Numbered from the stretch's first letter, positions 1-9,235 are shown. The stretch is 64,000 nt of DNA from Thalassotalea sediminis (GCF_030295915.1 NZ_AP027361.1:372001-436000); one strand, 5' to 3'. Program-made: numbers and translations. The notes: generated by a model not told the origin, from the sequence alone.

Positions 1-1
1 T

Positions 2-505
2 AGCTATTACCGTGATAGAGAGAGCTTTTCTAGCCAAACCGGCTTGGCGTTTGATCCTGTTACTGCCGCAGAAGCAAGTGCAAAACATACGATTGATTTA
101 CTATTAAATAAATCTCGTTTGGCAAGGTTAGCGCAGCAATCGGCAATAGATAGCGCAATACCTTCACCAGCGATGCTGCTAAAACAACTCATTGAAGCGA
201 CAATAAAACAACCAGCTCAATCAGGTCTCGATTTATTAGTGCAGCAACGTGTTAATAGACTTGTGGTAAATAAGTTAGCTCAATTATGGCAACAAAAGCA
301 GATTGCAACAGAAGTAAAGTCTGAAGTCTTTGTGGTGTTAAATGAACTGTCTCAATGGTTAGATGCGCGTAAAACTGATAGCAGTGCATTATCTGGGCAA
401 TATTTTTTAATGTCGTCGCAAATTCCTCAATACCTTGCACATAAACTAAACGTGCCAGAAAATACGGTAGCTAAGTTACCGCCAGGTTCTCCCATTGGCC
501 AATAA
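2..505 (+). CDS. C-terminal end of a DUF5117/DUF4953-type zinc metalloprotease (partial)
   Basis: The frame is open from the first bases of the window, so this is the 3' part of a longer gene. It encodes about 167 residues up to a TAA. The segment reading TGLAFDPVTAAE, followed by an Ala/Leu-rich helical region, resembles the far C-terminus of secreted zinc-dependent metalloproteases of the DUF5117/DUF4953 group. The zinc site (HExxH) would lie upstream of the window, so it cannot be checked. An internal TTG at 44 could be mistaken for a start, but the frame continues upstream of it. Assignment is from recall of the family's C-terminal pattern and is moderate. Confidence 0.5.
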   Translation, partial: SYYRDRESFSSQTGLAFDPVTAAEASAKHTIDLLLNKSRLARLAQQSAIDSAIPSPAMLLKQLIEATIKQPAQSGLDLLVQQRVNRLVVNKLAQLWQQKQIATEVKSEVFVVLNELSQWLDARKTDSSALSGQYFLMSSQIPQYLAHKLNVPENTVAKLPPGSPIGQ

Positions 506-531
506 TTGATGTCGGTATATAGAAATAAAAG

Positions 532-564
532 GCGACTTAAGCGGAAGGAATTTACTTAAGTCGC
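532..564 (-). terminator. Rho-independent terminator for the DMT transporter gene
   Basis: A perfect 10-bp inverted repeat (GCGACTTAAG / CTTAAGTCGC) has a 13-nt loop. On the minus strand it is followed by CTTTTATTT, so it best serves the minus-strand transporter gene ending about 60 nt away. It may also stop transcripts of the upstream protease gene. Confidence 0.6.
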
Positions 565-622
565 TGTGCGCGTGCACAAAGAAGTTTTATTTTCTAATTG
601 GCTTACACCTTGGTAACTATGG

Positions 623-1525
623 TTAAGCGACCGCGGGCGCTTTTCGGGTAATTAGCTTTGGTTTTATAATCAGTACGATGTTGCCTGCCATAATGGCTGT
701 AAAACCCGCAATGGTGTAAATATCCCAAACGAAACCTTCAAATAACGTCGCGATACATACAGCAACTGCCGGGAATAAAATGTTGGCATATGAGGCTTTG
801 TGGGCTCCTATTCTTGTTAATAATGTTAGGTAACAGCCAAAAGCGATCACTGACCCAAACAATGATAGATAGAGTAATGAACTAACGTATGTTACTGACC
901 AATCACAGGTAAATGACTTCCCTTGAAGTAACAAAACAATGGACATAAAGAGAGCGCCATATCCCATTGCCCAAGCATTTGCTGGCATGATTGCAAGACC
1001 GTCTTGTTGGTTTTTAATGGAAAGCATATTGCCGAAAGAAGCAGATAAAGTACCGACAAGGCAAAGTAAGAAGCCGACAATGGTTTTATTTGTTAGTGAT
1101 AGCTCACTCGCTTGAGGCCAGAATAAAATAACAATGCCGAGTAATCCAAGAAATCCACCGAGATAAACCGATGTATCTACGCGCGTACCAAAAAATAGCC
1201 TAGCATTACCGATGTTCATTATCATCAGTGTTGAAAATGCAATACAGCTTAATGCTGAATTAATCATGGTTTGTGCATTGTATAGGAAGTAATAATTGAC
1301 ACTAAATAAGCAGATACCAAACAACGCGAGTTGTACGTGCTGACGCACCGTGAATCGTAGATTTTGCTTTTTAAACGCGCAATATATAAAGATCATTAAC
1401 GAAGCAATCGCATAACGATAAACAACAGACGCCTCTGGGGTTACGTTTCCCAATTGTAGGCTGATGGCATACCAAGTGGATCCCCATATTAATACTGTAA
1501 TTGCGTACAAAATATAGTTGTTCAT
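623..1525 (-). CDS. DMT-superfamily (EamA) transporter
   Basis: This 300-residue, strongly hydrophobic protein has about ten predicted membrane helices in two repeats, the usual EamA layout and length. The start VLIWGSTWYAIS and a PEASVVYRYAIAS segment are typical of family members that export amino acids or other small metabolites across the inner membrane. The substrate cannot be read from sequence. The gene is divergent from a MocR-type regulator with 93 bp between the starts, an arrangement that suggests that regulator controls it. Confidence 0.85.
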   Translation of the reverse strand: MNNYILYAITVLIWGSTWYAISLQLGNVTPEASVVYRYAIASLMIFIYCAFKKQNLRFTVRQHVQLALFGICLFSVNYYFLYNAQTMINSALSCIAFSTLMIMNIGNARLFFGTRVDTSVYLGGFLGLLGIVILFWPQASELSLTNKTIVGFLLCLVGTLSASFGNMLSIKNQQDGLAIMPANAWAMGYGALFMSIVLLLQGKSFTCDWSVTYVSSLLYLSLFGSVIAFGCYLTLLTRIGAHKASYANILFPAVAVCIATLFEGFVWDIYTIAGFTAIMAGNIVLIIKPKLITRKAPAVA

Positions 1526-1618
1526 TTTATGTTGTCGTTAGGCGAAATATGCTAGACAGTTTATCGACTCTTTGTTTTAATACCATATACAAAAAAGAGA
1601 AAATGGAACCTATACAGT

Positions 1619-3085
1619 TTGAGGCTCGTGAATCGTTCTGCACCTGAATTCTTGTATCAACAAGTCATCGACTTTGTTGAAAAACAAGCCAAAAATGGTG
1701 CGCTTCGCCCAGGGGATAAATTGCCAAGCTTGCGTAAACTAGGGCAACAATTTGGCATTAGCGTACCGACGGTTAAACAAGCTTATGTGGAACTTGAACG
1801 TCAAGGGACTATATCTGCTCGCCCACAGTCGGGGTATTATTTGAACGCGAAACATGCGCGTACTTTACAACCAATGCGCGCTAAATGGGCACAGTGCCAA
1901 CCCGTTGAAGTTTCATGTCGCAGTCTAATTGAACAGGTATATGATGCTGTGCATGTACCTGGTACTACTGCGCTTGGTATCTCAAACCCTGTGAATGCAC
2001 ATCCACCAGACAAAACGTTAGCAAGGTTGATGAGAACCGTACTGACGAGGACAGCTGAAAAGGCCGTGAGTTACGGACCTGTTAACGGTGATCCAAAGCT
2101 TAGGTTAACACTTGCCCTGAGGTATCAAGAATTAGGCGTAGATGTTAATCATCATGACATGGTGATCACGAATGGTGCGCAAGAAGCGCTATCAATCGCC
2201 TTACAATGTGTGGCGAATAAAGGGGATATTATTGCGGTAGAATCCCCATGTTATTTTGGTTTAATTGAGCTGATTGAAAGCTTAGAAATGAAAGCTCTGG
2301 AAGTCTATACTTGTACCGAAGATGGGGTCTGTATTGATGAATTAGAAAAAGTTTTAAATAATCACCCAGTAAAAGCGTGCTTATTCGCGACGGCAATAAA
2401 TAATCCACTTGGATCATTTATGCCAGAGTCTGGACGTCAAAGGTTAGTAAAGCTGTTAGAGTCTCGAGATATCCCATTGATAGAAGATGATGTATATAGT
2501 GACTTATATTTAACTGAAAACAGACCTGTACCGGCACAATATTACTCTGAAAAAGGGTTGGTAATGACGTGCTCTTCATTTTCGAAAACAGCGGCGCCAG
2601 GTTATCGTGTCGGCTGGCTGATCCCAGGGAAGTTCGAAGAAACTGCTAAGCGTATTAAGCGAGCGCAGTCGTGTTCAACATCAATGCTTCAACAGTGGAC
2701 GTTAACGGATTATTTATTAAGTGGTGATTATGATCGACATTTACATGTGTTGAGGAAAATACTCCGCTACAATCGCGAACGTATGATTGATTTAATTGCT
2801 AAACATTTTCCTCCAGAAACCTGTATCTCGATGCCTCAAGGTGGCAGTGTATTGTGGGTGAGGTGTCGTTCAGTTGTTGATACGAGCTATATATTTAGGC
2901 AGGCTATTTCCCATGGCATTAGTTTTGCTCCTGGACAAATATTTTCTCCATCAGGCAAATACCAACATTATATGCGTATTAGCTTTGGCGTTAAATGGAG
3001 CGACGATATTGATAAGGCTATAGAGAAACTGGGTGAATTAGTGTGTGCCTATACCGCAACCAACAGCGAACGTGTGCAACAATAA
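1619..3085 (+). CDS. MocR-type (GntR helix-turn-helix plus aminotransferase fold) transcriptional regulator
   Basis: The first ~75 residues form a GntR winged helix (GALRPGDKLPSLRKLGQQFGIS, a recognition helix with VPTVKQAY, then SARPQSGYYL). The remaining ~400 residues have a fold-type I aminotransferase body, including the PLP-lysine region SSFSKTAAPGYRVGW. This 488-residue fusion is the MocR/PdxR family, which usually senses PLP or an amino-acid-like ligand. The start is TTG at 1619, with GGAA about 10 nt upstream; GTG at 1628 is possible but poorly spaced. It is divergent from the DMT transporter, its probable target. A strong hairpin follows the stop. Confidence 0.88.
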   Translation: MRLVNRSAPEFLYQQVIDFVEKQAKNGALRPGDKLPSLRKLGQQFGISVPTVKQAYVELERQGTISARPQSGYYLNAKHARTLQPMRAKWAQCQPVEVSCRSLIEQVYDAVHVPGTTALGISNPVNAHPPDKTLARLMRTVLTRTAEKAVSYGPVNGDPKLRLTLALRYQELGVDVNHHDMVITNGAQEALSIALQCVANKGDIIAVESPCYFGLIELIESLEMKALEVYTCTEDGVCIDELEKVLNNHPVKACLFATAINNPLGSFMPESGRQRLVKLLESRDIPLIEDDVYSDLYLTENRPVPAQYYSEKGLVMTCSSFSKTAAPGYRVGWLIPGKFEETAKRIKRAQSCSTSMLQQWTLTDYLLSGDYDRHLHVLRKILRYNRERMIDLIAKHFPPETCISMPQGGSVLWVRCRSVVDTSYIFRQAISHGISFAPGQIFSPSGKYQHYMRISFGVKWSDDIDKAIEKLGELVCAYTATNSERVQQ

Positions 3086-3111
3086 ATAACACAAAGTTGG
3101 TGTTATTTATT
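3081..3111 (+). terminator. Terminator after the MocR-type regulator
   Basis: A perfect 12-bp stem (AATAAATAACAC / GTGTTATTTATT) with a 7-nt loop overlaps the stop codon and is followed by GAACTTTT. Confidence 0.65.
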
Positions 3112-3170
3112 GAACTTTTCTCGGTGATAAACCAAGTACTTGATGAAACTCTCTAATATAAGGTACCTAA

Positions 3171-3986
3171 ATGGAATTTATTTTTGATAACAAGTTACTC
3201 GTGTCAGCAGCATTAGTGATTTTTGTTATTCCTATAAAAATAGCAATAAGTCGTCTTATTCGTCGTCGATATAAGCGTAAAGGTCTAGATAAGCGTTATG
3301 TTGTAAATAATATTAAGAACCTTCTTAACTTATTAGTATTTATAACATTAATGATCTTATGGGGTGATGAATTACAGCATTTTGCGTTATCTATTGCAGC
3401 ATTTGTTGTTGCCATCGTTATCGCAACAAAAGAAATTATCCAATGTATTATTGGTTTTATCTACCTCTCAAGTAGCACGCCTTTTAGAATTGGTGATTGG
3501 ATTCAAATAGATGATTTTACTGGCGAAGTTACTGAAACAGATTGGGCAAAAGTAACCTTACTTGAAGTTAATTTAGCTAACTATTCTTATACTGGTCGAA
3601 GTGTATTTTTACCCAATACGCAATTAATGTTACAACCGATTAAAAACCTAAATTATATGAAGCGTTACGTAAATCATTCATTTTCCGTGGTTTGTGATGA
3701 TGCAGCGCATTTACCAGAGGATATTCAAGCGCAACTACTCAATAATGCTATTCAATACTGTTCTGGTTTTAATGACGTAGCAGAAAGGTATAACGCTTTG
3801 ATTGAGAACCGATTAGAAATTAAAATTCCAGGCCCAGCGCCTAGCGTTAAAATGTCGACAACAGATATTGGTAAAGTAAAAATATCGTTTACATTATTCT
3901 GCCCAACACACGAAGCAATTAAGATAGAGCAGCAGCTCACTAGAGATTTTTTTGTCATGAGTTTACCTGCCAAGGCAGCGAAATAA
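3171..3986 (+). CDS. MscS-family mechanosensitive channel protein
   Basis: This 271-residue inner-membrane protein has an N-terminal helix, a basic loop (RLIRRRYKRKG), two further hydrophobic helices and an MscS beta domain. The beta domain shows the usual pattern of an F-R-I-G-D-W-I motif (TPFRIGDWIQIDDFTGEVTE) followed by V-F-L-P-N-T-Q. The pore helix is Ala/Ile-rich (FVVAIVIATKEII) rather than Gly/Ala-packed as in E. coli MscS, so conductance may differ. The role would be pressure release during hypo-osmotic shock. It stands alone between two terminators. A second, different MscS protein is encoded at 11653-12513. Confidence 0.85.
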   Translation: MEFIFDNKLLVSAALVIFVIPIKIAISRLIRRRYKRKGLDKRYVVNNIKNLLNLLVFITLMILWGDELQHFALSIAAFVVAIVIATKEIIQCIIGFIYLSSSTPFRIGDWIQIDDFTGEVTETDWAKVTLLEVNLANYSYTGRSVFLPNTQLMLQPIKNLNYMKRYVNHSFSVVCDDAAHLPEDIQAQLLNNAIQYCSGFNDVAERYNALIENRLEIKIPGPAPSVKMSTTDIGKVKISFTLFCPTHEAIKIEQQLTRDFFVMSLPAKAAK

Positions 3987-4024
3987 GTAGCATATTGTCG
4001 ATTCGATAACTGTGTTAGTTTATT

Positions 4025-4068
4025 GGCCACGTTTTCATTTCCAAATGGGCGTGGCCTCGCTTTTTTTT
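4025..4068 (+). terminator. Rho-independent terminator after mscS-like gene
   Basis: Outer stem GGCCACG/CGTGGCC and inner stem CATTT/AAATG are followed a few bases later by eight T residues. It isolates the channel gene from the sensory operon downstream. Confidence 0.85.
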
Positions 4069-4139
4069 ATATGTGCTAACCTAATCATAAAGGCTCAGAG
4101 CTTAACTGAGCATACTTCTTGTAGGCTAGGATGTCGCGC

Positions 4140-6845
4140 ATGGAAACCAATACCTTATCGTCTTTCTTTCGTGGCGATTATATGCCACACGGCCATTGTT
4201 ATTTATGGCAACCACATATTCTTTGGACTAATGTCATCTCAGATTTTTTAATTGCTGTGGCTTACTTTTCGTTGCCTGTTGCAATTATGCTATTTTCAGC
4301 AAAAAGACAAGACATTGGATTTCGTGGCGTATTTGTCTTGTTTAGCTTGTTTATATTGTTTTGTGGTATCACTCACGTATTTGGTATTTTGACAATATGG
4401 CATGGTATATACGGCATACATGGCGTCAGTAAGGCCATTACAGCATTAGTCTCCGTGATTACGGCTGTATATGTATATAAGCTAATGCCGACAGCAATAA
4501 CATTACCCACGATTGCTCAATTTGAAGACGTAAAAGAACAACTAACTGCAAATAAAGCTACCGTTGATGAACTTGAATCTCAGTTGGTAAACCAGAAATT
4601 AGTGCAATTTATTTTAAATAGTATTCCTGTCAGCACATTAATGTTAAATAACAGGCATCGTATTGTTTTTTATAATCAAACCTTTACCGAAGAATACAAT
4701 GATTACATTCATTGTGAAGCGTTGGGCTTATCCCTTTTTGACTTTGTATCGCTTGAGCATGATATTCATTGTGACGTCGAGACATTTTTAGCGAGCCATA
4801 AATATACGAATAATGAAAAGCTAGTCGTAAATGGCACTATTCCTCAAGAAAACGGTGAAGTTGTACCTATTGAATTGTCATTGGATAAAGCTGAGTTTGA
4901 AGGGGAGTTTGTTACACTCATCGCCATTAAGAATTTAACTGCATTTACCGAGATCAAACAAGAGCTTGTTGAATCTCACAATCGTTTAGAGCGGGCAATT
5001 TCTGCGACAGAAGATGGTATCTGGGAGTGGGATGTCGTCAATGATCGGGTGGAATATTCACCAAAGCTTATGGAGTTGATTGACAAAGAAGAGATTAAAA
5101 CTCCCTGTTTTCAAGATTGGTTTTCACACATTCATCCTGATCATCAAAGTGCGGTTCAACAAGCGATTGAACAACACTTTATTGATAAAAAACAATATGC
5201 TGTTGAATATTTAGGCGTGGGAAAAAATCAGAAATATAGTTGGTTCGTCAGTGTTGGAAATAGTACGTTTGACGCCGAAGGAAAGCCGCTCATCATGTCT
5301 GGCTCTTTACGTAATATAGATGCACTTAAAAAGTTAGAGCGGCTTAATCAAGAACAAACGGATTTTTTAAATACGATTTATTATGGTTCTAGACATGCAA
5401 TTTGGGTGTTAACTGTGATGAAGGATGGCGACTTCAGATACGAACAATTTAATGACACCGCCTGTGCTTGGACAAATACAACACAAGAGCACGTAATTGG
5501 AAAAAGTTTAACAGCGCTTACAGGTGATATATTTCCTGAATCAGTTGCCAAGAAAGTGAGGTTTAATTACGAAAAATGTGTAGACACTAAATCGCCGGTC
5601 GATTTTGTAGAGAGTTACGAGTTTGATAATGAGCCTTTGTGGTATAGCACTACACTCTATCCAATACTTGATGCTAATAACCAAGTGGCAACTATTGTGG
5701 CAACAGCAATAGATGTTACGCAACAGAAGCGTAGCGAAAAAGCACTGGAAGAGAATCAAAGCTTCTTGCAAACAATAATAAACTCAACTGTTTGTGGACT
5801 CTATTTGTTTGATGTTACCAAAAACACCAATATAACTGTTAATCAAAGATATACCGATTTACTTGGTTACACTATCCATGACATAAACGCAGAAAAAGAC
5901 TTTTTGAAACTCTTTCACCCTGAGGATCTTGAACAAGTACAGGGACACATCAGTAGTGTTATTAATGAACAAAATAATAACCTGATACCCATAACATATC
6001 GCTTCAAGCATAAAGATGGTCATTGGGTTTGGTGCTATTCCGTCGATTGTATTGTAAAGCGTGATGAAACAGGCGCACCACAAATTATGTTGGGTACCTT
6101 TGTTGATATTACCGAACAAACGTCATTGCTACAAAAGCTTAAAGAATCAAATGCGTATTTAGAGCGTTTTGCCTTTGTTGCTTCTCATGATTTACAAGAG
6201 CCACTTAGAAAAATAATCGCCTTTTCGCGCTTATTACAAGAGCGCTTGTCGGCGGTATTTGAAAAAGATGAAGAGGCTAATTATGAGCTAACACGCCTTG
6301 TGAATGCCGCTGAACGTATGCAAACCATGATAAAAGACATATTGAAGCTATCGCGTATCAATACTACCGCGATTAATATTATTAAATGCGATTTAACATC
6401 CATCATTAACGATGCTAAAGATAGGCTGTCATTTCTTATTGAACAAAAAGATGTGGTTATTAACGTCACAACTGAACCTGTTGATTTATATGCGGACCCT
6501 GCTCTGTTGACACAAGTCTTTCAAAACTTGATTGCTAATGCGATTAAGTTTGCGAAAATTGGTCAACAACCTATCATTAATATTAGTTTAAAAGAAATCA
6601 GCGAAAGTACAGTAATCACAGTGGCTGATAACGGTATTGGCATTAAAGAGCAATATTTTACACAAATATTTGAGCCTTTTAGAAAGTTACATTCTATCAG
6701 TGAATACGAGGGCAGTGGCATTGGATTAGCAATTTGTCAGCAAATATTGAAAGTCCATGAAGGGCACATCAGTTGCGACAGTGACCAAGAACAAGGCACT
6801 ACGTTTACCTTATCTCTGCCTAAGCAAGGAGCTAAATATGTCTAA
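4140..6845 (+). CDS. Sensor histidine kinase with ethylene-receptor-like membrane domain and several PAS domains
   Basis: The protein has about 901 residues. Residues ~28-118 form three membrane helices that match the plant ETR1 sensor domain: VISDFLIAVAYFSLP and ILFCGITH. Asp35, Tyr42, Cys75 and His79 correspond by position to ETR1 Asp25, Tyr32, Cys65 and His69, the copper/ethylene ligation residues (family knowledge). An extra PHGHCYLWQP segment precedes the first helix. About four PAS-like domains follow (~150-670), then HisKA with phospho-acceptor His683 (SHDLQEPLRK) and an HATPase domain (NLIANAIKF, DNGIGI, GSGIGLA). I chose ATG 4140 because TAGGCTAGG lies at good spacing; ATG 4131 is the alternative. 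It overlaps the next gene by 8 nt. The ligand is inferred, not shown. Confidence 0.9.
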   Translation: METNTLSSFFRGDYMPHGHCYLWQPHILWTNVISDFLIAVAYFSLPVAIMLFSAKRQDIGFRGVFVLFSLFILFCGITHVFGILTIWHGIYGIHGVSKAITALVSVITAVYVYKLMPTAITLPTIAQFEDVKEQLTANKATVDELESQLVNQKLVQFILNSIPVSTLMLNNRHRIVFYNQTFTEEYNDYIHCEALGLSLFDFVSLEHDIHCDVETFLASHKYTNNEKLVVNGTIPQENGEVVPIELSLDKAEFEGEFVTLIAIKNLTAFTEIKQELVESHNRLERAISATEDGIWEWDVVNDRVEYSPKLMELIDKEEIKTPCFQDWFSHIHPDHQSAVQQAIEQHFIDKKQYAVEYLGVGKNQKYSWFVSVGNSTFDAEGKPLIMSGSLRNIDALKKLERLNQEQTDFLNTIYYGSRHAIWVLTVMKDGDFRYEQFNDTACAWTNTTQEHVIGKSLTALTGDIFPESVAKKVRFNYEKCVDTKSPVDFVESYEFDNEPLWYSTTLYPILDANNQVATIVATAIDVTQQKRSEKALEENQSFLQTIINSTVCGLYLFDVTKNTNITVNQRYTDLLGYTIHDINAEKDFLKLFHPEDLEQVQGHISSVINEQNNNLIPITYRFKHKDGHWVWCYSVDCIVKRDETGAPQIMLGTFVDITEQTSLLQKLKESNAYLERFAFVASHDLQEPLRKIIAFSRLLQERLSAVFEKDEEANYELTRLVNAAERMQTMIKDILKLSRINTTAINIIKCDLTSIINDAKDRLSFLIEQKDVVINVTTEPVDLYADPALLTQVFQNLIANAIKFAKIGQQPIINISLKEISESTVITVADNGIGIKEQYFTQIFEPFRKLHSISEYEGSGIGLAICQQILKVHEGHISCDSDQEQGTTFTLSLPKQGAKYV

Positions 6846-7251
6846 GTTGGTATTAGTTGAAGATGACGACGACGATATCTACTTTTTTAAATCTGCCTGC
6901 CAAAATGCCTCGCAACCGCTCGAACTTATTGTGTTACGTGACGGCGTTGAGTTCGTGGAATATGTAAAACATCACCCCGTTCATAATACCTTGTTCCTGC
7001 TCGATCTAAATATGCCTAAATTAAGCGGATTTGAAGCGCTTGAAAGTATTAATGAGCATGAAAAATTTAAACAAATGTTAATCATTACATACACCACATC
7101 ATCAAGTGATCGTGATATAAATAAAGCGTATGAACTCGGCGCTAAGTCGTATTTACTTAAACCTAATTCTGTTTCAGATATTCAGCATTTGATTAAGCAA
7201 GTTACACAATATTGGTTTGAGTTGAATAACTGCCCAGAAGAGGTCAGTTGA
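6838..7251 (+). CDS. Single-domain response regulator (Rcp1-like receiver)
   Basis: This 137-residue protein is a receiver domain only. It has an acidic pocket (VEDDDDD), phospho-acceptor Asp56 in LLDLNMP, a Thr/Ser switch position (TYTTSSSD) and the conserved Lys in YLLKP. Small receivers of this kind commonly partner kinases with the SHDLQEPLRK H-box. The start is ATG 6838, 8 nt inside the end of the kinase gene and preceded by AAGCAAGGA, so translation is probably coupled. It is the likely direct phosphate acceptor of the upstream kinase and has no output domain of its own. Confidence 0.88.
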   Translation: MSKLVLVEDDDDDIYFFKSACQNASQPLELIVLRDGVEFVEYVKHHPVHNTLFLLDLNMPKLSGFEALESINEHEKFKQMLIITYTTSSSDRDINKAYELGAKSYLLKPNSVSDIQHLIKQVTQYWFELNNCPEEVS

Positions 7252-8144
7252 TGAATAGGTTTGTCGTATGTTTACTTGAAGATTGTCTCGAAGATCAATA
7301 TTTGTTAAAGAGTAAACTTAGTAACTCTCAGAAACATCTTTTTCGTGTTCAATGTTTTACTACGATAGCTTCATTAGCCAATTCAATTAATTTACTTGAA
7401 CCTGATGTATTGGTTGCAGATTTAAACCTACCTGATAGTCAAGGACTAGACACATTAATAAAAATTAAAGGTATTGCCAAAAATATACCCATAGTCGTCT
7501 TAACGGGCAGTGATGAAGATATAGCGATAAAAGTAATTCAACTTGGCGCACAAGATTATTTACGAAAAGATGAGCTTTCTACTGAGCTTATTACACGAAC
7601 TCTTTTATTTTCACGAGAACGTCATTTACTGCAAGCCGCGCTAGAAGAGCAGGCTATCCGCGATAAATTAACTCAGTTATACAATCGTGAAGCATTTGAT
7701 GAACAGTTTGCAAATAAATATGAAAATTATGTGCGTTATCAACAAAAGTTTGCGCTCATATTTATTGATCTTGATAATTTTAAGCCAATAAATGATGAGT
7801 ATGGTCACACAGTTGGTGATCGCATACTGCAGTTAGTCGCTGCGCGTTTAAGAATGTTTAACCGAGTAACGGATACAATTGCTCGAATTGGAGGAGATGA
7901 ATTTGTCATTTTAGCACCTAATATTGATAACCATGATGATCTGACATTATTTATTAATGCCAAAAAGCAAAAATTGTGTGGCGTTTATGCTTTAGAATCT
8001 GCGAAAGGTACCTTGCTAGAGCTAAAAGTAAGCATGAGTTTTGGTGGTGCGGTAATGGGGATAGATGGAGAGGATAAAAAAACGTTATTTGATAAAGCTG
8101 ATTCGAAAATGTATATCGCTAAACGTGATGAAAAGTCTTCTTAA
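7251..8144 (+). CDS. Receiver-GGDEF diguanylate cyclase
   Basis: The protein has 297 residues. The N-terminal receiver domain has Asp57 (VADLNLPDSQG) and a Lys in YLRKDE. The GGDEF domain begins at DKLTQLYNREAF, and the intact signature GGDEF lies at 214-218. An RxxD inhibitory site (RVTD) sits exactly five residues before the signature, so product feedback by c-di-GMP is expected. I chose ATG 7251, whose A is the last base of the upstream TGA stop; TTG 7248 is the alternative. AAGAGG lies upstream. It completes a kinase, receiver and cyclase operon that would turn the sensor signal into c-di-GMP. Confidence 0.9.
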   Translation: MNRFVVCLLEDCLEDQYLLKSKLSNSQKHLFRVQCFTTIASLANSINLLEPDVLVADLNLPDSQGLDTLIKIKGIAKNIPIVVLTGSDEDIAIKVIQLGAQDYLRKDELSTELITRTLLFSRERHLLQAALEEQAIRDKLTQLYNREAFDEQFANKYENYVRYQQKFALIFIDLDNFKPINDEYGHTVGDRILQLVAARLRMFNRVTDTIARIGGDEFVILAPNIDNHDDLTLFINAKKQKLCGVYALESAKGTLLELKVSMSFGGAVMGIDGEDKKTLFDKADSKMYIAKRDEKSS

Positions 8145-8287
8145 AATTTTCTATGAATATAGTTTTTACCTAACGTTTACACGGTAAAGCGAAAAATTTG
8201 ACGTTAAAAAATGATCAGAATGTTACTTTGATAAATAAAATTTATTAAACTGATAAAAAGTAACTATCAATTGTTATCGTGAAAGTA

Positions 8288-9130
8288 CTAAGTGCGCATG
8301 TAAGGAAAAAGCTGTAATGCATCTTTAATCAGCAATTCTTTATTACTTTTAGCTAAGTAAATCGCATATATATCACGACGATAAGTGGGGGCATCAGGCA
8401 CGAGATAAAGCCTATTTTTTCTTAAATGTTCAAAGCACATTTGTTTTGGCAGATACGCGCAGCCACCTGCTTCTAGTATAAAGTTTAAGGCAATTCTGGG
8501 TTGACTCATGTTGTGCCTAATCACGGACACTTCATGCAATTCTCTTAATAACTGACTGTTTACAGACTCTCCGTAATCTACCATGACCATATTATCTAAC
8601 GTTTCTAGTGTCACGGCCTGATCAGTTGTTACAAGTTGCAATGGTACGCTACTGACTTTTTCAGTAACAATATCTTCAATGTATGGCGGCTCAAATAGAA
8701 ATGCGATATCGATTAACCGGCTTACCACTTGTTTTCGTAACTCCATTGGAGAGTATGTATGGGTGATCAAATGCACATCATCTAAGTTACGATGAATTTT
8801 TTGTAGCCAATCTTGTAATACGATATCCCAAATAGACATCATAGAGCCGACAAACAACTGTGATGAGTTGGCTTGTGATACACCAACGTCTTGTTTTAGT
8901 TTATGCCACATAATCATCATCTCGTTAGCGTGTTTTACCAGACGATGACCTTCTGCCGTTAAAGATAGGCGTTTGTGGGTACGATCAAATAAGAGTACGC
9001 CTAATTCTTGTTCGAGTAATTTAATACGACTACTCACCGCCGCTTGGGTGATGAACAGGTTTTCTGCGGCAACACGGAAGTGCAATGTTTGACTTACTTC
9101 TAAAAAAGTACTCAAAAGTTCAATTTTCAT
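8288..9130 (-). CDS. hdfR: LysR-family regulator, HdfR-like
   Basis: This 280-residue LysR regulator matches HdfR in length (279 in E. coli) and in its N-terminus (MKIELLSTFLEVSQTLHFRVAAENLF, ITQAAVSSRI). The helix-turn-helix occupies about residues 1-60, followed by the ligand-binding domain. In E. coli HdfR represses flhDC and lies divergent from maoP. Here maoP is about 3.5 kb away, beyond the rimK cassette, and the direct divergent neighbour is rimK. The symbol rests on sequence likeness and neighbourhood. A perfect 11-bp inverted repeat starts 6 bp upstream of the start codon and could be its autoregulatory site. Confidence 0.75.
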   Translation of the reverse strand: MKIELLSTFLEVSQTLHFRVAAENLFITQAAVSSRIKLLEQELGVLLFDRTHKRLSLTAEGHRLVKHANEMMIMWHKLKQDVGVSQANSSQLFVGSMMSIWDIVLQDWLQKIHRNLDDVHLITHTYSPMELRKQVVSRLIDIAFLFEPPYIEDIVTEKVSSVPLQLVTTDQAVTLETLDNMVMVDYGESVNSQLLRELHEVSVIRHNMSQPRIALNFILEAGGCAYLPKQMCFEHLRKNRLYLVPDAPTYRRDIYAIYLAKSNKELLIKDALQLFPYMRT

Positions 9131-9135
9131 ACTAA

Positions 9136-9162
9136 TGTTTAATAAAAACTATTTATTAAACA
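9136..9162. promoter_or_regulatory. Candidate LysR operator between hdfR and rimK
   Basis: Two perfect 11-bp inverted arms (TGTTTAATAAA and TTTATTAAACA) are separated by 5 bp. The site lies immediately upstream of the hdfR-like start and 74 bp from the rimK start. Symmetric AT-rich sites of this size at divergent promoters are typical of LysR regulators. A similar half-site (TTTATTAAAC) occurs at 8241-8250, downstream of the hdfR-like gene. Binding is inferred. Confidence 0.5.
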
Positions 9163-9235
9163 GTTTATTTTATTCCGTTTTAACATTCATGTTTTTTCGG
9201 CTACTTTGCACACAAAATTTAACTGAGAGTAAAAA

